This document shows positions 16,821 through 25,669 of a stretch of 64,000 nucleotides of DNA, piece by piece. The notes beneath the pieces were generated by a model. That model was not told where the DNA came from and searched no databases. It was given only the letters and a program-made list of their open reading frames with translations. Location of the stretch: positions 186,001 to 250,000 of the forward strand of contig NZ_JACHMY010000001.1 of NCBI RefSeq assembly GCF_014205135.1, in the 5' to 3' direction. The first letter of the stretch is position 1. The number at the start of each line of letters is the position of its first letter. Source of the stretch: Kribbella italica. GTDB taxonomy: Bacteria; Actinomycetota; Actinomycetes; Propionibacteriales; Kribbellaceae. Made by a program: the position numbers and the translations under genes.

Positions 16821-18279
16821 CCTTCAGGCCGCGCAGCGACAGCGTCCCGTCGAGCGAACCGCGGCCCAGGTGCAGGTAGCCGCCGCGGAACGCGTTGTCC
16901 TCCACGGTGATCCGCGCCGGGCGGTCCAGCCGGCTCCAGGTCAGCCGGGTCGGCGTCACCTCCAGCCGGAACTTCATCCACCGCCCGCGGACCGGCTCGG
17001 CCGTCACCTCCGAGCCGAGCAGTGTGCCCGCCGGCTTACCCGCCTCGTGCTGGTAGAGGCCGACCTCGCCGTCGCGCTGCATGATCGCGTGGTACCCGTT
17101 GGACAAGCCCTGCCGGTGCTCGTAGTACCGGTCGTCGCTGTGCCCGAACGCCAGCGTGAGGTTGGCCGCCGGGTCCTTCGGCAGCACGTCGTACGACGCC
17201 TCGAACTCGATCGAGTACGTCGGTACGGTGATCGGCCCGAGGTTGCCGAGCGTGAGGAAGTGCTGCGCCTTGCTCGCGGCCAGGCGGATCGACCCGCCCA
17301 GCCCCCACTGCAGCGCGAAGCGGTCGTCGTACGGGTCTCTGGTCAGCTCACCCGCTACGGCGATGCCGCGGGCCCACTGGTCGGCCACACCGATCTCGGA
17401 CTTGCCCAGCAGGTAGGTGATGTTCGAGGTGACCGCTCCAGCCATGCCCAGCGCGGTGTAGTGGGTCAGGTCGGACCGGCGGTGCAGCGGGTAGGGCCAG
17501 ATCGGCATGCCGGTCGCCACGGCGTTGTCCACCAGTTCAGCGGCCAGGTAGCCGCCCGGGCCGGAGTTCGGTACGACGATCGCGTCGCTGCGCGGCGACA
17601 GCAGGCTGGCGACGGTCTGCACCGACTCGATGGTCATCTCGGCCGGGGTCGTGTAGTACGCGAACACCCCGAGGCCCTGGCGCTTGGCCTCGGTGATCCG
17701 CTTGCTCTTGAAGTACGTCTTCAGCATCACCGACGTCTCGAGCCGGTGCTTGGCGATCATCGACATCATCGGCGCGTGCGCCCGGCCGTCCTTGGCCTCC
17801 ACGCAGAGGATCACCCGGCCACCGAACCGCTTGAGCACCTCCTCGAACAGCGGCACCCGGGCCTTCGTGCTCTGCCAGTACGGGCCCAGCCGGGCCACGT
17901 CGATCCAGCCCTTCTGCAGGTCGGCGTAACTGATGCGGCTGAGCAGGCCGGCCAGATTGGTGGTCCGGTCCAGACTCTGGTCGTGCAGGCAGACCAGCAC
18001 GTTGTCGGACGTCATGCCGACGCTGATCTCCAGCGCCTGGGCGCCTGCGTCGAACGCCGCCTGGTACGACTCGATGCTGTGCTCGGGGAACAGGTCGCCG
18101 ATGCCGCGGTGCGCGATCAGGTACTTGTTGCCGCGGTCGGCGACCCAGTCGGTCAGGTTGACGTTGCCCGCCGGTTCCGCCGTCCCGTCCGCCGCGTCGG
18201 CTCCACGACAGCCGGTAGCCGCCGCACCTACTGTCAGTGCGCCGATCCAGCCCAGCGCCGTACGCCGTGTGATCTCCAT
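16807..18279 (-). CDS. Exported glycerophosphodiester phosphodiesterase
   Basis: This 490-residue secreted enzyme has a twin-arginine motif (TRRTALG), a hydrophobic stretch and a possible lipobox ending at Cys24 (AATGC), so it may be a Tat-exported lipoprotein. The GDPD domain starts at residue 53: IAHRG (His57, Arg58), PEHS where PENT is usual, then CLHDQSLDRTT. EISV near residue 84 departs from the common ExD metal pair. The C-terminal 150 residues form a beta-rich laminin-G-like domain. The start is ATG 18279 with GGAGGG upstream. It hydrolyses glycerophosphodiesters from lipids or teichoic acids. Confidence 0.87.
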   Translation of the reverse strand: MEITRRTALGWIGALTVGAAATGCRGADAADGTAEPAGNVNLTDWVADRGNKYLIAHRGIGDLFPEHSIESYQAAFDAGAQALEISVGMTSDNVLVCLHDQSLDRTTNLAGLLSRISYADLQKGWIDVARLGPYWQSTKARVPLFEEVLKRFGGRVILCVEAKDGRAHAPMMSMIAKHRLETSVMLKTYFKSKRITEAKRQGLGVFAYYTTPAEMTIESVQTVASLLSPRSDAIVVPNSGPGGYLAAELVDNAVATGMPIWPYPLHRRSDLTHYTALGMAGAVTSNITYLLGKSEIGVADQWARGIAVAGELTRDPYDDRFALQWGLGGSIRLAASKAQHFLTLGNLGPITVPTYSIEFEASYDVLPKDPAANLTLAFGHSDDRYYEHRQGLSNGYHAIMQRDGEVGLYQHEAGKPAGTLLGSEVTAEPVRGRWMKFRLEVTPTRLTWSRLDRPARITVEDNAFRGGYLHLGRGSLDGTLSLRGLKVTRG

Positions 18280-18439
18280 AGCCTGTCCCTCCGGCGACAC
18301 AGGCCCCCGCCTGTCGCTCTACCACCGGCAGCGTAAAGGCATCCGGCGTCTGGTGGCACAGGTCGATCCACGAGCTTGACCATCTTCTGCGGCGCGCTGC
18401 GTTCTGCTCAGGGGCCGGTCATACGGCAGACTCGCACGC

Positions 18440-20554
18440 GTGACTGCTCCCACCCCAGCCCTTGTCGAGCTAGCGGTAGCCCACGGCGTTGCGACGGAGT
18501 ACTGGGACTGGCAGGGCAGACATGTGCAGGTCTCCACCGAGGTGGTGTCGGCTGTGCTCGCCGCACTCGGGGTGGACGCGTCGACGCCGGCCAAGGCCGC
18601 CGAGGCTCTCGACGAGTACCAGCTGACCCGCTGGCGTCGAGTACTGCCCGCCACTGTGGTGATGCGCGAGGGCTGGACTCCCTGGTTCCCCCTGCACGTG
18701 CCGCACGGTACGACGGTCGAGGTGTGGGTCGACCTGGAGGACGGCGGCCAGCGTCGCGACATCCCGCAGCAGGAGAAGTGGGTCGAGCCGGAGTGGGTGG
18801 ACGGCGTACAGATCGGTGAGGCGACGTTCCAGCTGCCGGGAGACCTTCCGCTCGGCTACCACCGGCTCTGCGCGCGCATCGGCAGCAGCCCGGAGGTCTT
18901 CACCGGCACGGTGATCGTCACGCCGCCGCGCCTCGAGCCGCAGCAGCTGGACCGTACGTGGGGCTGGGTGCTGCAGCTCTACTCGGTGCGCTCGCGCCGG
19001 TCGTGGGGGATCGGTGACCTGCACGACCTGGCCGACCTCGCGGCCTGGTCGGCCGGTGACCTGGGGGCCGGGTTCGTCCTGATCAACCCGCTGCACGCCG
19101 CCGAGACCGCCGGCCGGATGGAGCCTTCGCCGTACCTGCCGGCCTCGCGCCGGTTCGCGAACCCGATCTACCTGCGGATCGAGGACATCGACGAGTACGG
19201 CGACCTCGCGCCGGCCGAGCGCGATCGCGTGCGCACGCTGGGGCTCCAGAGCCGCGCGCTGAACGAGGACGTCGACTGGCTCGACCGGGACACCGTCTGG
19301 GCCGCCAAGCGGGAGGCGCTGCAGCTGCTGTTCGGCGTCCGTCCGTCGATCGGCCGGATCGCCGAGTACGGCGCGTACTGCGACCGCGAGGGCCACGGCC
19401 TGATCGACTTCGCCACCTGGGCCGCGATCGCCGACGTGCACGGACCGGAGTGGAGCAAGTGGCCCGAGGAGCTGCGCGACCCGGCCGGCCCGGCAGTTGT
19501 TGCCTTCCGCAACGACAATCCGGACGCGGTGGAGTTCCACTGCTGGTTGCAGTGGCAGCTCGACGAGCAGCTGGCCCGGACCCAGGCCCGGGCCAAGAAC
19601 GCGGGCATGCAGCTGGGTGTCGTCCACGACCTTGCCGTCGGGGTGCACCCGGACGGTGCCGACGCCTGGGCGCTGCAGCGGGTGCTCGCGGCAGGCATCC
19701 ACGTCGGTGCGCCGCCGGACGCGTTCAACCAGCAGGGGCAGGACTGGTCGCAGCCGCCCTGGCGCCCGGACGCACTGGCCGAGACCGGGTACGCCGCCTG
19801 GCGTGAGCTCGTCCGGGCCCAGCTGCGGCACGCCGGCGGGCTGCGGATCGACCACATCCTCGGCATGTTCCGGCTCTGGTGGGTGACCTCGGAGGAGAGC
19901 CCGACGCAGGGCACCTACGTGCGCTACGACCACGAAGCGCTGATCGGCATCCTCGTCCTGGAGGCCGCCCGCGCTGGTGTCATCGTCGTGGGGGAGGACC
20001 TCGGCACGGTCGAGCCGTGGGTCCGCGACTACCTCACCGAGCGCGGCGTACTCGGTACGTCGGTGCTCTGGTTCGAGCGGGACGCCGACGGCAAGCCGCT
20101 GGCCCCGGAGCGGTGGCGCGAGCTGTGCCTGGCCACCGTGACGACGCACGACCTGCCGCCGACGGCCGGCTACCTCGCCGGTGACCACGTCGAGCTGCGA
20201 GACCGGCTGGGCCTGCTGACTCGCCCGGTGGCCGAGGAGCTCGCTGTTGACGAGGCCGACCGCGACGCCTGGCTCGCGGCACTCCGCGAGCGGCACCTGT
20301 TGTCCGGCCACGAGGGAGAGGTCGAGCGGATCGTCGAGGCGCTGCACCGGTACGTCGCGCACACGCCGGCCAAGCTGATCGGCGTCGCCCTGGCCGACGC
20401 GGTCGGCGAGCGCAGGACCCAGAACCAGCCGGGCACCACCGACGAGTACCCGAACTGGCGGATCCCGCTGGGCGGGCCGGACGGGATGCCGGTGCTGATC
20501 GAGGACCTGCCCAACAACACGCGCCTGCGCCGCCTGGTCGGCGTCCTGAGATAA
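18440..20554 (+). CDS. malQ: 4-alpha-glucanotransferase (amylomaltase)
   Basis: This 704-residue GH77 enzyme transfers alpha-1,4-glucan segments between maltodextrins. The catalytic motifs are visible in order: the nucleophile region LRIDHILGMF, the acid/base in VGEDLGTV, and the stabiliser in TTHDLPPTAGY. A 150-residue N-terminal extension (TEYWDWQGRHVQVS onward) is typical of actinobacterial MalQ. The start is GTG 18440. No other maltose-metabolism gene is adjacent. Confidence 0.95.
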   Translation: MTAPTPALVELAVAHGVATEYWDWQGRHVQVSTEVVSAVLAALGVDASTPAKAAEALDEYQLTRWRRVLPATVVMREGWTPWFPLHVPHGTTVEVWVDLEDGGQRRDIPQQEKWVEPEWVDGVQIGEATFQLPGDLPLGYHRLCARIGSSPEVFTGTVIVTPPRLEPQQLDRTWGWVLQLYSVRSRRSWGIGDLHDLADLAAWSAGDLGAGFVLINPLHAAETAGRMEPSPYLPASRRFANPIYLRIEDIDEYGDLAPAERDRVRTLGLQSRALNEDVDWLDRDTVWAAKREALQLLFGVRPSIGRIAEYGAYCDREGHGLIDFATWAAIADVHGPEWSKWPEELRDPAGPAVVAFRNDNPDAVEFHCWLQWQLDEQLARTQARAKNAGMQLGVVHDLAVGVHPDGADAWALQRVLAAGIHVGAPPDAFNQQGQDWSQPPWRPDALAETGYAAWRELVRAQLRHAGGLRIDHILGMFRLWWVTSEESPTQGTYVRYDHEALIGILVLEAARAGVIVVGEDLGTVEPWVRDYLTERGVLGTSVLWFERDADGKPLAPERWRELCLATVTTHDLPPTAGYLAGDHVELRDRLGLLTRPVAEELAVDEADRDAWLAALRERHLLSGHEGEVERIVEALHRYVAHTPAKLIGVALADAVGERRTQNQPGTTDEYPNWRIPLGGPDGMPVLIEDLPNNTRLRRLVGVLR

Positions 20555-20582
20555 CTATCTGTCAGGTGACGCTCACGAGCTG

Positions 20583-20617
20583 TTGACAATAGAATTGAAA
20601 GGTTGCTATCTATTGTC
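20583..20617 (+). promoter_or_regulatory. Promoter with overlapping inverted-repeat operator
   Basis: A TTGACA box (20583-20588) is followed after 18 bases by TATCTA (20607-20612), about 45 bp ahead of the LPMO start. Perfect 9-base inverted arms GACAATAGA (20585-20593) and TCTATTGTC (20609-20617) cover both hexamers. A repressor bound there would block RNA polymerase. The regulator is unknown; chitin and chitobiose regulators are the natural candidates from the gene product. Confidence 0.7.
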
Positions 20618-20657
20618 CTTTCCGTACCGCCCCCCTTGACGGAAAGGAAGTCCTCGC

Positions 20658-21251
20658 ATGCGAGCACGCAGAAGAACCCTCGCCGGGATCGCGATCGGTG
20701 CGCTGGCACTGACCGGCCTGATCGCCGCGCCCACGGCGTACGGCCACGGCTACACCACGTCCCCGACCAGCCGGGCCAAGCACTGCGCGAGCGGCGCGGC
20801 CCAGAACTGCGGCAACATCCAGTGGGAGCCGCAGAGCACCGAAGGACCCAAGGGCTTCCCGGGCGGCGGTCCCGCCGACGGCAAGCTCTGCTCGGCCGGC
20901 ATCGGCGCCTTCGACCAGCTGAACGACCAGCGGGGTGGAGCCTGGCCGGCGACCCAGCTCAACTCCGGTTCGCTCTACACGTTCAACTGGACGCTGACCG
21001 CGGCCCACGCGACGACCGACTTCAAGTACTACGTGACCAAGCAGGGCTGGGACCAGAACGCCCCGCTGACCCGGTCGGCGCTGGAGCTGACGCCCTTCCT
21101 GACCGTCCCGTTCAACGGCGCCCGGCCGGGCTTCCAGGTCTCGCACTCCGGGCAGCTGCCGAACCGGTCCGGCCGGCACATGATCCTCGCCGTCTGGACC
21201 ATCGCCGACACCACGAACGCGTTCTACCAGTGCTCCGACGTCACGTTCTGA
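20658..21251 (+). CDS. AA10 lytic polysaccharide monooxygenase
   Basis: This 197-residue secreted copper enzyme oxidatively cleaves chitin or cellulose. The signal peptide ends at AYG, leaving His30 as the mature N-terminus (HGYTTSPTSRA). The second histidine of the copper brace is His117 in TAAHATTDF. NIQWEPQS and the C-terminal AFYQCSDVTF are family blocks. It is a single-domain form without a carbohydrate-binding module. It has its own promoter with an overlapping operator. The substrate, chitin versus cellulose, cannot be settled by eye. Confidence 0.93.
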   Translation: MRARRRTLAGIAIGALALTGLIAAPTAYGHGYTTSPTSRAKHCASGAAQNCGNIQWEPQSTEGPKGFPGGGPADGKLCSAGIGAFDQLNDQRGGAWPATQLNSGSLYTFNWTLTAAHATTDFKYYVTKQGWDQNAPLTRSALELTPFLTVPFNGARPGFQVSHSGQLPNRSGRHMILAVWTIADTTNAFYQCSDVTF

Positions 21252-21287
21252 CGGACGGCGTTTGGTAACTAACTTTCCTGGGCAAGG

Positions 21288-21326
21288 CACTCCTTGAAAC
21301 TGACCGCCCCGCTGTTTCAAGGAGTG
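21288..21326 (+). promoter_or_regulatory. Hairpin that sequesters the ribosome binding site
   Basis: Two perfect 13-base arms, CACTCCTTGAAAC (21288-21300) and GTTTCAAGGAGTG (21314-21326), enclose a 13-base loop. The right arm contains AAGGAG, the ribosome binding site of the following gene, whose ATG is at 21332. Folded mRNA would hide that site. The structure could act as a translational switch, or as the terminator of the LPMO gene; the lack of a following T-run argues against simple termination. Confidence 0.7.
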
Positions 21327-21331
21327 TCCCC

Positions 21332-21835
21332 ATGAAAACCTCCGTACGCCGTGTGCTGGTGACCGCGGTCGCCCTCGTCGCCGGGCTGACGCCCGGTGTC
21401 GTCGCCGTCCAGCAGGCCGCCGCCGTCACCAAGCTCACCCACAGCCAGGCCACCAGCCGGTTCAGCGCCGCCGGCGTCACCTGGTCGTCCAGCGGCGGCT
21501 GCTCGAGCCGCACGAATCCGACCTGTACGTCGTTCGACCAGATCAACCTGGCGACCGTGCAGGGCACGATCACCCTCAAGCAGGCCAGCGGCTGCGCGGT
21601 CCGGGTCACCGGCGGCACCGAGGTCGGTCATGCCGGCGGCACCTACAGCCACTACAACGGGTACAAGGTCGACGTCGCCGTCAGCGGCTGCGTCGACGGC
21701 TACGTCAAGGGCACCTTCACCCGGATCGCCAACCGTGGCGACGGCGCTCCGCAGTGGCAGTCCGGCGCCGGCAACGTGTACGCCAACGAGGGCAACCACT
21801 GGGACATCACCTACCACAACTGCGGCGGCTGCTGA
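21332..21835 (+). CDS. Small secreted protein with M15-peptidase-like metal motif
   Basis: This 167-residue protein has a clear signal peptide (RRVLVTAVALVAGLTPGVVA). The mature part carries six cysteines. SHYNGYKVD (His107 and Asp114) and ENEG-like EGNHWD (Glu153, His156) resemble the H...D...E..H zinc and catalytic pattern of M15 D-Ala-D-Ala peptidases such as VanY. This suggests a cell-wall or peptide hydrolase, but the assignment rests on motif reading alone. A hairpin hides its ribosome binding site, and the upstream neighbour is an LPMO. Confidence 0.7.
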   Translation: MKTSVRRVLVTAVALVAGLTPGVVAVQQAAAVTKLTHSQATSRFSAAGVTWSSSGGCSSRTNPTCTSFDQINLATVQGTITLKQASGCAVRVTGGTEVGHAGGTYSHYNGYKVDVAVSGCVDGYVKGTFTRIANRGDGAPQWQSGAGNVYANEGNHWDITYHNCGGC

Positions 21836-21845
21836 CCCCCTGAAC

Positions 21846-21880
21846 CCGGCTCCGGCTGTATTGCGTGCAGCCGGAGCCGG
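21846..21880 (+). terminator. Intrinsic terminator-like hairpin
   Basis: Perfect 13-bp arms (CCGGCTCCGGCTG at 21846-21858 and its complement at 21868-21880) enclose a 9-base loop, 10 bp after the stop of the small secreted protein gene. There is no U-tract, which is common for actinobacterial terminators. Confidence 0.7.
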
Positions 21881-21918
21881 TCACCGCCTGACGATCGTGA
21901 TGGCCTAGGCTTCGAGCC

Positions 21919-22200
21919 GTGACAACTCAGCTCTCCGGCCACACCCTGCTGGTGTTCGTCGGCATCCCGGCGCTGGTCATCGCGGTGATCGCGCTGCTGG
22001 TCTTCGCGTCCTCGATCGCGCAGGGTCCGCGGTACCGCCCGGGACTGTCCTGGTGGGCCCCGCCGGTGTGGATCAACGGCCCGGTGGCGACCAAGCCGGA
22101 CCCGGCCAACCTGCCCCAGCTCCCCGCCGGCAGCACCCCGACCGCGACCGCCGCGAGTGGCGTCGCCCGTTCGACCGGAGGCGCAAGTGCCAGCTGGTGA
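21919..22200 (+). CDS. Small single-pass membrane protein
   Basis: This 93-residue protein has one transmembrane segment (TLLVFVGIPALVIAVIALLVFASSIA, residues about 9-34) and a short Pro/Thr/Ala-rich tail. It begins at GTG 21919. The next gene, a DUF5130-type protein, starts inside its 3' end, so they are coupled. I do not recognise a function. Confidence 0.72.
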   Translation: MTTQLSGHTLLVFVGIPALVIAVIALLVFASSIAQGPRYRPGLSWWAPPVWINGPVATKPDPANLPQLPAGSTPTATAASGVARSTGGASASW

Positions 22201-22585
22201 CGCTTTCACCCACGACCAGCTGCTCGACCTCGAGCGCGCGGTCCGGCACGCCGAGGCGGCGTCCGGCCTGCACTTCTCGGTGTACGTCGGCGGCGCCGAC
22301 TCCGAGACCCGGCCGTTCGCCCTCGAGCTGCTGAACGAGCTGCCCGACCCCGACCGCACCGTGCTGGTGTACGTCGACCCGGCCGGCCGCCGGCTGGAGA
22401 TCGTCACCGGTGCCACCGCCAAGCGGCAGCTGTCGGACCACTCGGCCGGACTGGCCGCGCTGACCATGCAGACGTCGTTCGCCACCGGCGACCTGACCGG
22501 TGGCCTGGTGACCGGCGTACAGCAGCTCGGCGACCACGCGCACCAGGCGCCGATGCTGCACGCCAACGAGCCGCACCAGCAGTAA
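22187..22585 (+). CDS. DUF5130 / TPM-domain-like protein
   Basis: This 132-residue protein begins at GTG 22187 with GGAGG just upstream, overlapping the previous gene by 14 bp. The sequence ERAVRHAEAASGLHFSVYVGG followed by RTVLVYVDPAGRRLEIVTG matches the TPM-like fold of DUF5130 proteins. It has no signal peptide and is coupled to a small membrane protein, so it may act at the inner membrane face. The biochemical function is unknown. Confidence 0.75.
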   Translation: MPAGDAFTHDQLLDLERAVRHAEAASGLHFSVYVGGADSETRPFALELLNELPDPDRTVLVYVDPAGRRLEIVTGATAKRQLSDHSAGLAALTMQTSFATGDLTGGLVTGVQQLGDHAHQAPMLHANEPHQQ

Positions 22586-22622
22586 TTCACCTGCCGCCGA
22601 GGCCCTCCTCCGGTAGAAAGAT

Positions 22623-23201
22623 GTGGTGAGTCCGACGCGTCTCGAGCCGACCGAGATCCAGGCCGGCGACCTGCTGCTGCGACCGCTCAGGCTGTCCGAC
22701 GAGCCGGCGGTCGCCGTCGCCTTGGCGGACCCGGGCATCCTGCGCTGGACGGCCGGCAACGCCGTCATCGCGCTCCCGGCGGCCCAGCGCGCCAAGGCGT
22801 GGCTGGAGCCGCGGGTGCGCGCGTGGACGCTCGGCAACGCGGTGTTCGCCATCGACGACCTCACGAGTGGAGAGTTGCTCGGCGCGGTGACGCTGCGGGA
22901 CGTGCACCGGATTCCCGACCAGGCGCTGGCGGCGTACTGGGTGACGCCCGCGGCTCGCGGCCGTCGGGTGGGTGCACGGGCGCTGGACGCGGTGAGTCAG
23001 TGGGGATTCGCCGGCGGCCTAGGGCTGCACCGGATCTCCCTGGACCACGCCCTGGTCAACGAGGGCTCCTGCCGCGTCGCCACGGCCGCCGGCTTCCAGT
23101 TGGAGGGCGTGATGCGCGACTACTACGTCGAGCCCTCCGGCAAGCGGCACGACTCGCACCTGCACGCCCGGCTCGCGACCGACCCGGGCCTGCAGAGTTA
23201 G
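22623..23201 (+). CDS. GNAT N-acetyltransferase, RimJ/RimL-like
   Basis: This 192-residue GNAT has LLLRPLRLSDEPAVAVAL at the start, a PAARGRRVGARALDAV acetyl-CoA loop and the RimJ-like ALVNEGSCRVATAAGFQLEG block. It probably acetylates an amino-terminal or small-molecule amine. The start is GTG 22623. Its TAG stop shares the tetranucleotide TTAG with the stop of the convergent gene. Confidence 0.88.
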   Translation: MVSPTRLEPTEIQAGDLLLRPLRLSDEPAVAVALADPGILRWTAGNAVIALPAAQRAKAWLEPRVRAWTLGNAVFAIDDLTSGELLGAVTLRDVHRIPDQALAAYWVTPAARGRRVGARALDAVSQWGFAGGLGLHRISLDHALVNEGSCRVATAAGFQLEGVMRDYYVEPSGKRHDSHLHARLATDPGLQS

Positions 23202-24253
23202 TCGAGCGCTGTCGCGGGCTCGTACGTCGGGCACGCGTTGTTCTGGTACACCTTCTGGACCTTCGGCGAGATGCACGCGTTCATCGCGTTGAGCGACGAC
23301 GACGCCGGGCCGAGGTAGACGATCCAGGTGGCCGTGGTCGGCTGCCCGCCATCCACGAGGCCGGGGTACTGGCCGTCGGCCAGCATGGCCCGCGCCGGGA
23401 CGCCGGCGGCGATCAGCTGGGCGGCGAGTCCCTTGGCGGCCTGGTCGGAGGCCATGCCCGCGTCGGTCGGGTAGGTGTCGAGCACGGCGATCCACTGGCC
23501 CTTGCGGAACTTCGGCGACTCCGCGCCGGTGTCCGGCGTCTTGCTGGCGGCGGTCGTCTTCACCGTCGAAGGCTTGGCCACGGCGGGCTTGCGGTCCGCC
23601 TTCGCCGTACCGGGTGCGGCCGGGGCCGGCGGGTTCGACGGCTTCGTGGGCGCGACGGCGGCGGCGTCCCGGCCGGAGTCGGTGCTGCCGCCCGCCTGGG
23701 GCTCCGGTGAGCTGCCGTTGCTGAGGATGAACGCGACCACGCCGACGATCGCCGTACCGGCGACGACGGCCGCACCGATGGCGGCGTGCGAGCGCTTCGG
23801 CCGCCCGCCCTTGCCGCCGTTGCCGCGACGGCCCTTGCCGTTGTCGCCGCGGTTCCCGGACGAGCCGGTCGCGGTGGCGGGTGCGTGCTCGCGAGCAGCG
23901 GCAGCCGCCGTACGACGGTCGGCGGCGGGGCCGACCCGGGTGTCCCGGTTCGCCCGGCCGGGGGCGCTGTGGGTGCCGTCGGCCGGCGGGTAGTACGCGT
24001 AGTCGTCCGGAAGGTGCTCCACCCCGTACGACGTCGCGTGCGCCGCGGCGACGTGCCGCGACGGCTCGGTGTCGATCAGTTCGTCGAACGGCGCCGGAGC
24101 GATCCGGTCGGTCGGCGGGTGCTGAACTGGTTCAGGTTGGGCGGGTTCGGCAGCTTCTGCGGGCGCGAACGACGCACCCGCGGCAGCGGCCAGATCGGCA
24201 GCCGGACCCGACCAGAGGTCGGTGGGCGGATTCCGGTGGTCCAGGGATGTCAC
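23198..24253 (-). CDS. Membrane-anchored protein with Pro/Ala-rich linkers
   Basis: This protein of about 351 residues has a disordered cytoplasmic N-terminus rich in Ala, Pro and Gly, a basic stretch (KGRRGNGGKGGRPKRSHA), and one transmembrane segment (AAIGAAVVAGTAIVGVVAFIL). A Pro/Ala/Thr/Lys linker leads to a compact extracytoplasmic domain of about 95 residues starting GQWIAVLDTYPTDAG. That last domain has the size and alternation of a SPOR-like fold, which is an inference. I chose GTG 24253 because GGGGAGGA precedes it. Confidence 0.75.
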   Translation of the reverse strand: MTSLDHRNPPTDLWSGPAADLAAAAGASFAPAEAAEPAQPEPVQHPPTDRIAPAPFDELIDTEPSRHVAAAHATSYGVEHLPDDYAYYPPADGTHSAPGRANRDTRVGPAADRRTAAAAAREHAPATATGSSGNRGDNGKGRRGNGGKGGRPKRSHAAIGAAVVAGTAIVGVVAFILSNGSSPEPQAGGSTDSGRDAAAVAPTKPSNPPAPAAPGTAKADRKPAVAKPSTVKTTAASKTPDTGAESPKFRKGQWIAVLDTYPTDAGMASDQAAKGLAAQLIAAGVPARAMLADGQYPGLVDGGQPTTATWIVYLGPASSSLNAMNACISPKVQKVYQNNACPTYEPATALD

Positions 24254-24529
24254 GGCAAAGGTCCTCCCCAAGTCCTTTCCGTCGGATTTTCCGGTTCAGC
24301 TTAAGCCTGAACCCGCCGGTAAGTGAGTACTCCTCAGGTGCCAGAAATCTCCTTTCCTGACAGGTGATCGCGGTCCGGAACCGGTCCGCGACAGTCTGCC
24401 GACAAACAATCGTTTGAGCGTCACCGGTAGCGCACGCGCTACCACTGTCCGGGTTTTCAGGCGATGGCGCTGAATTCCTTCGATCACCAGGCTGCTGGAA
24501 ACACATTCACCGAAATCGAAGGAAATACC

Positions 24530-25669
24530 GTGCTGCTGAAGAAGTTCCTGACCGTGGTACTGACACTTTCCGTAGTGCAGGTGACACCAGCCGTCGCGAC
24601 CCGGCCGAACGACCTGCAGCGTGACGCAGACCGCATCACCGCCGTCGGCGTCACCGGCGTCCTGGCCCGCGCCACCTCGCCGTCCGGGCACTCCCGGACG
24701 GCTGTCAGCGGGGTCGCGACGCTGGACAGGCCGGCCCGGCCGCGGGCCGACGGGTACTTCCGGATCGGCAGCACCAACAAGACCCTCGTCGCGACGGTGG
24801 TGCTGCAACTGGTCGGCGAAGGGCGGATGGGGCTGGACGACACGGTGGAGAGGTGGCTGCCGGGCTACGTTCGCGGCCACGGCAACGACGGCCGGCTGAT
24901 CACTGTGCGGCAGCTGCTGCAGCACACCGCCGGCATTTACGACGGCAACTTCCCTGGCATCGACACAGCCGAGCAGTACTACGAGCGGCGGTACGACGTA
25001 CGGACCGAGGAGGAGTTGGTCCAAGCAGGGCTGAGCCATGCGCCGGACTTCGCGCCCGGGACGGGCTGGCAGTACTCCAACACCGGCTACAACCTGGTCG
25101 GGCTGGTGATCAAGGCGGTCACCGGGCGGCGCTGGTACGACGAGGTCGAGCGGCGGATCGTACGGCCGCTGGGGCTGCGGCACACGTACTGGCCGGGGTC
25201 GGCCGCGCGGATCGCCGACCCGCACGCCCACGGGTACACCAGGTTCGCCGCGGGGGAGCCGTACATCGACACGACCGAGCTGGTCGACGCGGACGCCTCT
25301 GGTGGGTACATCTCGACGATCGCGGACCTGGACACGTTCCAGCGGGCGTTGTTCGGCGGGCGGCTGCTGCGACCGGCGCAGCTGCGGGAGATGACCCGGA
25401 CCATCGCGGTCGGGGGGAGCGCGGCCGAGCTCTGGCCGGGCGCGCGCTACGGGCTCGGGATCTTCTCGCGCGACCTGGCGTGCGGTGGCACGGTGTGGAT
25501 CCCGAGCGGGGACCAGATCGGCTACCGGACCCGGCTTGCCGTCACCGGTGACGGGCGGCGCAGCGCCGTGGTGTCGATGTCGACGCAGCTGTACGACTCG
25601 ATCGACGTCGTGTTCGCGCAGGACAACGCGGCCCGGACGCTGCTGGACCGGGCGATCTGCTCGAGCTAG
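24530..25669 (+). CDS. Secreted serine hydrolase (class C beta-lactamase fold)
   Basis: This 379-residue exported protein has a signal peptide LLKKFLTVVLTLSVVQVTPAVA. The nucleophile motif SxxK is STNK (in IGSTNKT) and the second motif YxN is YSN (in WQYSNTGYN). The third motif is unusual: GDQIGY replaces the common HxG. Such proteins are D-Ala-D-Ala carboxypeptidases, esterases or beta-lactamase relatives. The start is GTG 24530 after GAAGGAAA. The 276 bp upstream contain two short hairpins (24293-24313, 24426-24443) but no gene. Its stop shares CTAG with the convergent gene. Confidence 0.87.
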   Translation: MLLKKFLTVVLTLSVVQVTPAVATRPNDLQRDADRITAVGVTGVLARATSPSGHSRTAVSGVATLDRPARPRADGYFRIGSTNKTLVATVVLQLVGEGRMGLDDTVERWLPGYVRGHGNDGRLITVRQLLQHTAGIYDGNFPGIDTAEQYYERRYDVRTEEELVQAGLSHAPDFAPGTGWQYSNTGYNLVGLVIKAVTGRRWYDEVERRIVRPLGLRHTYWPGSAARIADPHAHGYTRFAAGEPYIDTTELVDADASGGYISTIADLDTFQRALFGGRLLRPAQLREMTRTIAVGGSAAELWPGARYGLGIFSRDLACGGTVWIPSGDQIGYRTRLAVTGDGRRSAVVSMSTQLYDSIDVVFAQDNAARTLLDRAICSS

